A stretch of DNA of 64,000 bases, taken from Prado023 sp963736425 (GTDB lineage: Bacteria; Actinomycetota; Actinomycetes; S36-B12; CAIYMF01). The stretch spans positions 1 to 64,000 of the forward strand of contig CAVTOX010000008.1 in the NCBI GenBank assembly GCA_963736425.1. The letters are read 5' to 3'. Below the pieces are notes generated by a model that worked only from the letters and a program-made list of their open reading frames with translations, had not been told where the DNA came from and made no database searches. Numbering within the stretch: the stretch's first letter is position 1; each line of letters opens with the position of its first letter. A program made the translations under genes and the position numbers. Positions 18,368-26,766 of this stretch are shown in pieces.

Positions 18368-19747
18368 TCAGATCCCGTCGAACGCGAACACGGAAGCGTC
18401 GATATGCACACCGCTCTGTGCCAGCTTCGCAAGGAATTTGGGTCGGAGCCCCGTGGTGACGAGCGTGCCAAGCGGGTGACCCTCGGCGTCGAAGCCTGCG
18501 TCGTAGTCGAAGTGGTAGATGTCCTGCATGGTGATGATGTCGCCCTCCATGCCGACCACCTCCGTGAGGTGGGTGATGTGGCGCGACCCGTCCTTGAAGC
18601 GAGCCTGCTGCACCACGAGGTCGATCGCGCTGGAGACCTGCTCACGGATCGCCCGGACCGGCAGGTCCACGCCCGCCATCAGGACCATGGTCTCGATGCG
18701 GGCCAACGTGTCGCGCGGGGTGTTGGCGTGCACTGTGCAGATGGAGCCGTCGTGGCCGGTGTTCATCGCCTGGAGCATGTCCAGAGCCGCTGCATCGCGA
18801 ACCTCACCGACGACTATCCGGTCAGGGCGCATACGCAGGGAGTTCTTGACCAGGTCGCGGATGGTCACCTCACCGCGCCCCTCGATGTTCGATGGGCGCG
18901 ATTCCAGTCGGATTACGTGGTCCTGATTCAGCTGCAACTCGGCGGCGTCCTCAATGGTGACGATGCGTTCGACCTCGGGGATGAAGGAGCTCAGGACATT
19001 CAGCGTCGTCGTCTTGCCTGCTCCGGTGCCCCCGGCGACGAGGATGTTGGCCTTTCCTCGAACGCATGCGTCCAGGAACTCGGCGACCTCCTTGGTGAGT
19101 GTGCCAAAGGCGACGAGGTCATCGACCGTGTATGGGTCGGTGGCAAACTTGCGGATCGTCAGAGCCGATCCGTCCACCGCCAAAGGGGGGACGATCGCGT
19201 TAACACGAGATCCATCGGGTAGCCGTGCGTCCACCATGGGGGAGGACTCGTCCACCCGACGCCCGACCCGACCGACGATCTTGTCGATCGTTCGCCGCAG
19301 ATGAGCATCGTCGGTGAAGGCCGCATCGACCTGTTCGATCTTGCCGAATCGCTCGACGTACACGGTGTCGAATCCGTTGACCATGACCTCGGTGATCTCC
19401 GGGTCGCGCAGGAAAGGCTCGAGCGGGCCGTAGCCGAGGATCTCGTCGGCGATCTGCTGGGCCAGCGTCGCACGCTCGGCCGCGGGCAGCGGAGTGTCGT
19501 CGCGGGTCAGGACCTCGTGCAGGACCACCCGGACCCGCTGGTTGAGTTCCTGCTCGTTGAGTTGCGTGTGGTAAAGTTGCGGCCCCAGTGACTCGACGAG
19601 CGCGGCGTGCACCGACTTCTTGATCGCGGCGTAGGGATCGACCGAGCGCTTGCGGGTCGACCGCTTCGGAGTCGCTTGTTCCTCGACCGAGGTGACCTCG
19701 GACTCCCGGCCCTTCCGGGCCTGGGACAGCCGATCGGAAAGGCTCAT
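18368..19747 (-). CDS. tadA: TadA/CpaF, ATPase powering Tad pilus assembly
   Basis: 459-residue secretion ATPase. Walker A GGTGAGKTTT at about residue 236; an Asp-box-like TIEDAAELQL; Walker B RIVVGEVRD at about residue 312; a His-box CTVHANTP. The N-terminal basic, variable region (KRSTRKRS) and the central domain YGPLEPFLRDPEITEVMVNG are typical of CpaF. The hexameric motor acts in the cytoplasm on TadB/TadC. The gene overlaps the tadZ stop by 4 nt (ATGA) and leads into the VWA-tadB gene after 2 nt. Confidence 0.93.
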   Translation of the reverse strand: MSLSDRLSQARKGRESEVTSVEEQATPKRSTRKRSVDPYAAIKKSVHAALVESLGPQLYHTQLNEQELNQRVRVVLHEVLTRDDTPLPAAERATLAQQIADEILGYGPLEPFLRDPEITEVMVNGFDTVYVERFGKIEQVDAAFTDDAHLRRTIDKIVGRVGRRVDESSPMVDARLPDGSRVNAIVPPLAVDGSALTIRKFATDPYTVDDLVAFGTLTKEVAEFLDACVRGKANILVAGGTGAGKTTTLNVLSSFIPEVERIVTIEDAAELQLNQDHVIRLESRPSNIEGRGEVTIRDLVKNSLRMRPDRIVVGEVRDAAALDMLQAMNTGHDGSICTVHANTPRDTLARIETMVLMAGVDLPVRAIREQVSSAIDLVVQQARFKDGSRHITHLTEVVGMEGDIITMQDIYHFDYDAGFDAEGHPLGTLVTTGLRPKFLAKLAQSGVHIDASVFAFDGI

Positions 19748-20915
19748 GGTTCCCTCCGCATTCCGAAGAGGCCCCGCTTCTCGGTGCGCGGCGACTCCTT
19801 GATGATGTCGTGGCTGATGAGGCGGTTGAACGCGACCGCGACGGTGCTCTTGGGCTGGTCGGTGAGGATGGGGACACCGCGGTTGGTGCTCGCTGGGACC
19901 AAACGCGAGCTCGGGATGAAGGCGACGACCGGAACACCCAGGGTCTTCTCCACCTCACCGGCGTCGAGACCGACCTTGGAATCAGCTCGGTTCATCACGA
20001 CGCGAACGCGATCCATGGGGAAGTTGACGACCCGAAGCGTCTCCAGGGCGATCTTCAGGTTCTTCAGGCTGGGGATGTCGAGGGTGGTGAGCATGAACAC
20101 TGTGTCGGAGTTCTCCATGACTGTCAGGGAGCGCTCGTCCATCTGCGGTGCGGTGTCGACGATGACGTACTGGTACTCCCTCATGGCGACCCCGATGAGG
20201 CGGCGGACAAGGGCGATCGACACCCGCTCGGTGACTCCGGGATCGGTCGGCGGGGCAAGCACGTGCAGGCCTGACTCGTGCGGGGTCACCAGTCGCTTGA
20301 GGGCGCCGGCATCGAGGCGCTCGCCCATGGCGACGAGCTCTTCGAAGTCGTGCTCGGGGCGCAGGCCCAGCGAGATCGGCACGTCGCCGAAGGCGAGGTC
20401 GAGGTCGATGAGGAGAGTGCGGTATCCCCGGTTCGGCCAAGCCGACGGAGACGTTGACGGAGAAGGTCGTCTTCCCAGCCCCGCCCTTGGGGGAGAAGAC
20501 GGTGAAGAGGTGCCCCAGGTCGGAGTCGTCGGAATCCGTGATGACTGCGTCGGGGTGACGCAGCGCGGACGTCAGGGCCCGGCTCCGACTGACGGCCTCG
20601 CCCAGGCCGGGCAGGTCTCGCTCGCTCACGACCTCTCGTACACCGGCGCGCAGCGCCTGTGCCAGCAGGACGGCATCGATACGGCGCCGGACGAGGACCA
20701 CGCCGAGCGTGGGGTTGCTCGCCCGCGTCCGCTCGGCGAAGTCCATGGCCGTGTCGCCGTCCACGCTCGGCCCGAGGATCACCGTGGCGATCTCCGGGTT
20801 GTTGCGCATGAGGACGGTCAACTCGTCGAACGAGTTGGCCGATGCTGGGGTCCTCGCCGACCGCATCACGGATACCGTCACGGGCGAGGACGTCAGGTTC
20901 GAGAACAACCGTCAT
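19744..20915 (-). CDS. cpaE: TadZ/CpaE, MinD-like localisation ATPase (two frameshifts)
   Basis: About 390 residues when corrected. The ATG at 20915 lies 3 nt after the cpaB stop (MTVVLEPDVLARDGIRDAV). A receiver-like N-domain is followed by a deviant Walker A SPKGGAGKTTF (around residue 142) and, after correction, a YRTLLIDLDLAFGD Walker-B region. The later IVDTAPQMDE and DIPSLKNLKIALETLR fit the MinD/ParA fold. The frame shifts near 20840 (N-domain) and near 20434, where an extra base in GGCC(G)AACC breaks the strand after NVSVGLA. In other systems TadZ directs the pilus machine to its cell pole or site. Confidence 0.85.
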
Positions 20916-20918
20916 GTA

Positions 20919-21691
20919 TCAGCCCTGGGCCTGCAGGTCGGTGGTGGTGGTGGGGGGCAGCTTCGGGTCGATCTTCGAGTTCTCGTCGAGCAGTGCGAAG
21001 TACATCTGCGCCGTCAGTGGTGCTCAGGATGACCTTCTGCGCCTGCTCCTGGTCGAGCGCGAGGGTCAGGATCGCCGTGGGGATGGCCTCGGTGTTGGTC
21101 GTCTGGCCGTCAGTGGTCGTGGTGGAACTGATCGTGGTCGGACCGACGGCGATCACCTGGACGCGCTCGAGGAGGACCCCGGTCTGCGGCGTGGCCGCGG
21201 CTGCTCGGCTCCCGCTGCACCCGTGCCGGCGGGCGGGAGTGCCAGTGCGGAAGATCGCCACCTCAGAGCCCGGGTTGACGAAGCCGGCCACCCGCTGCGG
21301 GTCACCGAGCGTGATGGCCACGGCGACCTTGCCCTCGGGCAGGGTCAGCCCGCCGGAGGTCTCCTGCTGGGTCCCGAACATCTGCTGCGAGGAGCACCTG
21401 TCCGGGGAAGATCGTGGTGATGGTGATCAGGTCGGTGACCGGAGTCAGGTCGGACAGGGCTCCGGGCGGGACCGATGCAGCGGGCAGGGTCTGCAGCTCG
21501 ACCGTGCCGGATTCGGCCACGGCTGCCCCAGTGGTGCCCGCCGCGATGCCGGCGGTGGCCACGAGGACCTGCACCTGCTCGGCGCCTGCCTGGGCGCGTT
21601 CGTCGGCGCGGTTGGCGTACATGAACACCAGCGCGGTCCCGAGTGCGGCGACGACGAGTGCGGCGATGAGCAGGATTGTTCGGCGTCCCAT
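20919..21691 (-). CDS. cpaB: CpaB/RcpC-type SAF-domain protein of the Tad pilus (two frameshifts)
   Basis: About 255 residues corrected. ATG at 21691 with AGAGGA upstream (MGRRTILLIAALVVAALG), one N-terminal anchor, then the SAF domain typical of Flp pilus assembly protein CpaB: VQVLVATAGIAAGTT, then ITTIFPGQVLLA. The frame shifts near 21386 (extra base in GC(A)GCAG) and near 21009 (apparent loss of 2 nt from GCGC). After correction the tail reads QMYFALLDE and ends in a Thr-rich run. CpaB binds peptidoglycan or the secretin in diderms; in Actinobacteria it probably stabilises the pilus in the wall. First gene of the minus-strand tad operon. Confidence 0.82.
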
Positions 21692-21904
21692 GATGTCCTC
21701 TGTCCGTTGTGTCAGGGAAACGGCCCCCCGCGGGGCACATGGTTGTAGGGCTGGCTCTTGGTCTGCATCATAGGGATTCGGTGGCGGCGACATAACCCCA
21801 GCAGTGCCCCTTTTCGGGGGACAAGGGCGATTCGTTCCTGTCCCCCAAGTGACCTTGGCTCACGCATACTTGACTCGCATCAGCACCCAGATCAAGGACT
21901 GCCC

Positions 21905-23098
21905 ATGACGCTGCCTCCCCTTGTCGAACCCGCCGCCGACCTGAGCGTTGAGGAGGTGCGGCGCTACAGCCGCCACCTGATCATCCCCGACGTCGCGATG
22001 GCTGGGCAGAAGCGCCTGAAGGCCGCGAAGGTCCTGTGCGTCGGCGCCGGTGGACTGGGGTCCCCGGCGCTGATGTACCTGGCGGCCGCTGGGGTCGGCA
22101 CTTTGGGGGTCATCGACTACGACACCGTCGATGAGTCGAACCTGCAGCGCCAGATCATCCACGGCCAGTCGGACGTCGGCCGGTCGAAGGCGGAGTCCGC
22201 GCGGGACAGCGTCCGCGAGATCAACCCGCTCATCGAGGTGGTGCTGCACACCGAGCGGCTTGACTCCTCGAACGTGATGGAGATCTTCGCCGGCGTACGA
22301 CCTGATCGTCGACGGCACCGACAACTTCGCCACCCGCTACCTGGTCAACGATGCGTGCGTGCTGCTGGGCAAGCCGTACGTGTGGGGTTCGATCTACCGC
22401 TTCGACGGGCAGGCGTCGGTGTTCTGGGCCGAGCACGGGCCGTGCTACCGGTGCCTGTACCCCGAGCCCCCGCCGCCGGGGATGGTGCCCGTCGTGCGCG
22501 GAGGGCGGGGTCCTAGGGGTGCTGTGCGCGTCGATCGGGTCGATCCAGGTCACCGAGGCGATCAAGCTGCTCACCGGCATCGGCGAGCCGTTGCTGGGCC
22601 GGTTGATGATCTACGACGCCCTGGACATGAACTACCGCACGGTCAAGGTCCGCAAGGACCCCAACTGCGCGGTGTGCGGGACGAACCCGACGGTCACCGA
22701 GCTGATCGACTACGAGGCGTTCTGCGGGGCGGTGTCCGAGGAGGCCTCCGAGGCGGTGCGCGGTTCGACCATCTCGGTCACGGAGTTGGCCGACATGCTC
22801 GAGGAGCGCGAGTCCGGCGACCGGGACTTCCTGCTCATCGACGTCCGCGAGCCCGCCGAGTGGGAGATCGTGGCGATCCCCGGGGCGCAGCTGATCCCCA
22901 AGGGGGAGTTCCTCTCTGGGGCCGCGCTGGCCGACCTGCCCCAGCACAAGCCCATCGTGGTGCACTGCAAGAGCGGCGATCCGCTCGGCGGAGGTTCTGG
23001 CCGTGCTCAAGGACGCCGGGTTCGGCGACGCGGTGCACGTCGGCGGCGGGATCGTCGCCTGGGTCAACCAGATCGAGCCGGACAAGCCCAGCTACTGA
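21905..23098 (+). CDS. moeZ: MoeZ-type adenylyltransferase/sulfurtransferase (three frameshifts)
   Basis: ThiF/MoeB-like domain followed by rhodanese, about 397 residues. It adenylates the C-terminal Gly of small sulfur carriers (MoaD, ThiS, CysO) and then thiocarboxylates them. Visible: the nucleotide motif GAGGLGSP, DYDTVDESNLQRQIIHG, DGTDNF, zinc cysteines CYRC and CAVCG, and the rhodanese loop HCKSG-RSAEV. Frame errors lie near 22295 (extra G), 22490 (extra C in CCC) and 22979 (extra base in the rhodanese loop). ATG at 21905. It lies between the divergent halves of the tad locus and is probably an independent housekeeping gene. Confidence 0.88.
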
Positions 23099-23238
23099 CG
23101 GCTGCTTCTCTCTTTCGGGACGGTCGTCTGACTCGGCGGTTGTCCCCCGCATTGTCCGCGTTCCGGGCATTGCTCCATCGGCTGACGCAGGGTACCTTGA
23201 AGTTGGAAGTTTACGCCTTCAACCGAGGGGTCCTTGGG

Positions 23239-23898
23239 GTGCGATCATTGAGACGGTCAGTGTCGGATCGAAAGGTCCGAGCAGGTGGGTTGCGCACCCT
23301 CCTCGAACGCGACCGTGGGGCTGTTGCGGTGGAAGCTGCGCTCATCTTCCCCATCCTGATCCTGCTTGCCTTCGGTGCGATTGAGTGGGGTGCATACTTG
23401 CGCACTTTCAACGAGGTCGTGTCAGTGGCAAGAGCGGGCGCCAGAACTGGTGCTTCTCTAGCCCCTGCCTATGGGGGGTCACCCCGTGTGGCCATCATTC
23501 CGGCGCCAATCACGCAAACGGTGATGCAGTCGGTACAGTCCGCCGCTTCTGCCCTCCCGAACGACGCCATCGAGTACATCTTGATCTACCAAGCCAATGC
23601 CGATGGCTTTCCTGGGCTCCCAGCGAACAGGACCATGACTTGCTCGGTCATGGACACAACCTGCGACCGGTACACGTGGGACACGCTGAGTAACACCTTC
23701 AAACCCACGGTGGGCAGTACTTGGACGGGGTCCGCCATCAACTCATGCTTGGGAGCGACCGAGAACGGGCAGTCCATCGGTGTCTACGTGCAGGCGAAGT
23801 ATCGTTCCATCACTCCACTCTTCGGCTCTGAACGGTCAATCGGCACCCGAACTGTCATGAAGTTTGAGCCGCGTCCTCCAGGGAGTTGCAAGCCATGA
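23239..23898 (+). CDS. tadE: TadE-family minor pseudopilin
   Basis: 219 residues from a GTG at 23239 with GAGGGG upstream; upstream open sequence belongs to moeZ. Basic N-terminus, then RDRGAVAVEAALIFPILILLAFGAIE, the TadE-like helix with a Glu five residues into the mature end. The exported C-domain has four cysteines (SVMDTTC and NSC regions, terminal GSCKP) and the ending KFEPRPPG. A minor subunit that probably primes or tips the pilus. It overlaps the next gene by 4 nt. Confidence 0.85.
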   Translation: MRSLRRSVSDRKVRAGGLRTLLERDRGAVAVEAALIFPILILLAFGAIEWGAYLRTFNEVVSVARAGARTGASLAPAYGGSPRVAIIPAPITQTVMQSVQSAASALPNDAIEYILIYQANADGFPGLPANRTMTCSVMDTTCDRYTWDTLSNTFKPTVGSTWTGSAINSCLGATENGQSIGVYVQAKYRSITPLFGSERSIGTRTVMKFEPRPPGSCKP

Positions 23899-24503
23899 TC
23901 TCGACCACTGTGGGGCGGGAAAGCGACCGCGGAGCGGCACTGGTCGAGGCCGCCCTGATTCTGCCGATCTTCATCCTGCTGTTGTTCGGGATCATCGACT
24001 GGTCCATGTTCATGAAGGACAAGTTGGCCGTAACGGACTCAGCTCGGGTTGGTGTCCGCACCGCGTCCGCGCTCGCCCGCGTGCCAGACTTCAGCACCGA
24101 GACGGTCAAGGCGATCGCCCGTGCTGGGTCAGCCATGCCCATGAAGAACCTGGCGGCGGGCAAGGGCTTCGTGCTCATCTATAGGGCGAACAGTTCCGGA
24201 CTTCCGGGATCCTGGACTTCCATGCCGCTTGATGCACTGGTGCAGTGCCAGGCGCTAGCAGACTGCGACAGTTACGTGTGGAACGGCACATCCTTCTCTT
24301 TGACGGGGGTGGCGCAGACCCCTTGGCCGGCGACGTCAATCAACGCATGCCCTACGGCCGCCGATGGGGGTCCGCCGGATTCTGTCGGGGTGTATGTCCA
24401 AGGAACACACGATCGCGTCTCAAGATTCTTCGGTGCCGCTTCAGTCGTGTCTGATAGGGCAGTCCTCAAGTTCGAACCAAGACGGAGGGGACAATGCAAG
24501 TGA
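23895..24503 (+). CDS. tadE: Second TadE-family minor pseudopilin
   Basis: 202 residues from the ATG at 23895, overlapping the previous stop (ATGA). N-terminal SDRGAALVEAALILPIFILLLFG is a TadE helix. The C-domain repeats the layout of its neighbour: C..C, then YVWNG, SINAC, VGVYVQ, and the ending KFEPRRRGQCK. The pair arose by duplication and may form a heterodimer at the pilus tip. It overlaps the next gene by 10 nt. Confidence 0.85.
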   Translation: MISTTVGRESDRGAALVEAALILPIFILLLFGIIDWSMFMKDKLAVTDSARVGVRTASALARVPDFSTETVKAIARAGSAMPMKNLAAGKGFVLIYRANSSGLPGSWTSMPLDALVQCQALADCDSYVWNGTSFSLTGVAQTPWPATSINACPTAADGGPPDSVGVYVQGTHDRVSRFFGAASVVSDRAVLKFEPRRRGQCK

Positions 24504-26440
24504 GTCCTAAAGAACGAGAGGGTCTTGAAGAGTTGGTGACGGCAGCTGGCGTGAATAGGGGAGGAGATCAAGAGCGGGGCGCGATCGCTGTCCTTACCGC
24601 ACTGGCGATGGTAGCCATGCTTATCGCTGTGGCCTTCGCGGTTGACGTTGGGCGTTGGTACGTGGAGGGCCAGCGCTTGCAGCGAGCGGCTGACGCGGCC
24701 GCCTTGGCAGGGGTGCCGTACATGCCGGGCGACTTCGCCGAGGCCAAGGTCCAAGCGCGCAAGATCGTTGTCGCCAATGGGTACGTTTCAAGCGACACTC
24801 CGAGCGGAAATGTCGTGGCGATCGAAGGAACCAGCAAGCCCTCTGAGTTGCGCGTCAAGATGACTTCGAAGATCCCTAACATCTTTGCATCGGTGATCGG
24901 TCTCGGCTGGCAGTCTCTCACTCGCAGCGCCACCGCCGACTACACCGGTCCTGCGCCGATGGGTAGTCCGTGCAATACGTTCGGCAATGCGCCGGCCGGT
25001 TCCAGCGCCACATCAGGCGTGGGACCCACGGGCACCACCCAGCCTGATCCGAAATTCGCCAACTGCTCGGACTCGCCAAACTTCTGGGGCAGTGTGTACG
25101 GGCCACTTGTGTACAAGACACAAGGGGATCGGTACGGCACCCGGCGCTGCATGAATTTCTACAACAATGGACAGGGCGTCGATGTCAGGACCGCTGAGAG
25201 TGGCTGCGTAGATGACGGAACCCCCTCCGGCACCCCTAAGTCGAATGCGGAATTCAAGAGTGAGGGATATGTGATCGTCCTCAAATTCCTTGAGGACGTT
25301 GGCCCTGTCAAACTGCAATTGTATGATCCTGCGTATGTTGATTCAGGCGGCAAGTGCGAGGATTTGCCGAGCTCAATGGCGGGTGTCTCTAACGACTATA
25401 CGACTGGGGGTGATGCGTCAGATCGATACAGGGACTCAGACAACGCTTTCTGCTCTGGGGATGGGGACAACCGTTCATGGTCGGATTCGGCCGTCGCAAA
25501 TGACGAATTAAACGATTCTCAAGGCGAAGAGATTCCGACTGTAACCTCGTTCGGTTTGCTCTCAGATCCGGGTTCAACGTACGACCCCTTCTCCACGAGC
25601 GCTAACTCTAACCCAGTCGCAACTTGTTCCCGCCAGTTCCCTGGATACTCGAAGAAAGATGGAAAGGACGGCATTTGGGTGGCTGGTCCTGGTGGAAGCA
25701 CCGGTTCTGGTGCCAGTGCGACGGCCCAACTCAAGAATACCTCGAACTTGACCGAGGTATTCCACCAATGGGTTACCTTGTGCACCTTCGATCCATCCAA
25801 GGGGGACTACTACCTCAGGATTCGAACAAATGTCGCACTTGGAAATGACTTTCGCCAGATTGGGGACGATCTCACGGTTCAGGGAAATGGTGGGAACAGA
25901 TTTGGGATCAGAGTCTTGGACAGCGGCACCGGCAAAGGCACGAAGTTGATGTCTGTGTCAGCGTACGAGCGAATGCCGATCTATATGAATGTGCCGAACA
26001 CGCTGCCTGCAGAGTTCAATCTACTCAGGGTTCCTCAGGGCGCGGCAGGGCAGAACATGAAGGTGTCCTTCTTCGATGTTGGTGACGCTGCCGGTGGTAG
26101 TGGTGCCACTCTCACCGTCTTACCCCCCACGGACGGGAACATACCCCTCCCGCCCGGGATCGCTGGGTGCAAGGGAGTTAAGGGAGACAGTGGGTCCGAG
26201 GAGTCTTTGACGGGTTGTTCAAAGAGCGGCATCCAGAACAATGCTGGTTGGAATGGCCAGTCCTACTCAATGACTGTGCCCATCCCGGAGACATACACTT
26301 GCAGCGATGTCATTTCGGGGGTGACGAACCAGGGCGGTTGTTGGTTCAGACTGCGGGTCTCGTTCAATGGCGGTTCAATCACGGACCAAACAACATGGAC
26401 GGCCTCGCTGGATGGTGATCCGGTGCGTCTGGTCCAGTAG
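24494..26440 (+). CDS. tadG: TadG-like pilus protein with large exported domain
   Basis: 648 residues from the ATG at 24494, with GGAGGGG upstream. N-terminal ERGAIAVLTALAMVAMLIAVAFAVDVGRW split over an anchor helix, followed by QRLQRAADAAALAG, is the TadG/TadE_N signature. The exported region is long, Gly/Ser/Asn/Asp-rich, with many cysteines probably in disulfides, and ends in a beta-rich segment (WFRLRVSFNGG). Its base composition is less GC-rich than neighbours. It probably forms the outermost or adhesive component of the Tad pilus. Confidence 0.82.
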   Translation: MQVSPKEREGLEELVTAAGVNRGGDQERGAIAVLTALAMVAMLIAVAFAVDVGRWYVEGQRLQRAADAAALAGVPYMPGDFAEAKVQARKIVVANGYVSSDTPSGNVVAIEGTSKPSELRVKMTSKIPNIFASVIGLGWQSLTRSATADYTGPAPMGSPCNTFGNAPAGSSATSGVGPTGTTQPDPKFANCSDSPNFWGSVYGPLVYKTQGDRYGTRRCMNFYNNGQGVDVRTAESGCVDDGTPSGTPKSNAEFKSEGYVIVLKFLEDVGPVKLQLYDPAYVDSGGKCEDLPSSMAGVSNDYTTGGDASDRYRDSDNAFCSGDGDNRSWSDSAVANDELNDSQGEEIPTVTSFGLLSDPGSTYDPFSTSANSNPVATCSRQFPGYSKKDGKDGIWVAGPGGSTGSGASATAQLKNTSNLTEVFHQWVTLCTFDPSKGDYYLRIRTNVALGNDFRQIGDDLTVQGNGGNRFGIRVLDSGTGKGTKLMSVSAYERMPIYMNVPNTLPAEFNLLRVPQGAAGQNMKVSFFDVGDAAGGSGATLTVLPPTDGNIPLPPGIAGCKGVKGDSGSEESLTGCSKSGIQNNAGWNGQSYSMTVPIPETYTCSDVISGVTNQGGCWFRLRVSFNGGSITDQTTWTASLDGDPVRLVQ

Positions 26441-26766
26441 GTGCGATGGGCACATTGGAGCGGGACGATCGGCCATAGCGGGCGCGGTCTCCGTGCTAAG
26501 GCTCTAGGAACTTCGATGGCGGGCCGGCTCCTGTTGGCAGGCCCGGTGGAGACTGATCGGGTCGTCGTCCCGGTCGGGTAACCGCATCGATCTGGGCCTG
26601 CGTCACGCCTCGATCGCCAACGTCGCAGAGCTGACCCCCACCTGCTTCCCCGATCCGTCTACAAGCCGATGGCCGAGAGCCCCGAATCGTTGTGCGCCTC
26701 AACCTCCAATCGGACCGTGCGCTCTTGTCTGGACCGCGAGGGGCCCATCTGCGTCGGCGCCGCTGC
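26441..26766. other. Intergenic region after tadG
   Basis: No gene is seen between the convergent tadG and the 26767 gene. A 6-bp inverted repeat CGGGCC/GGCCCG with a 14-nt loop near 26520-26550 could be a weak terminator. Confidence 0.35.
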
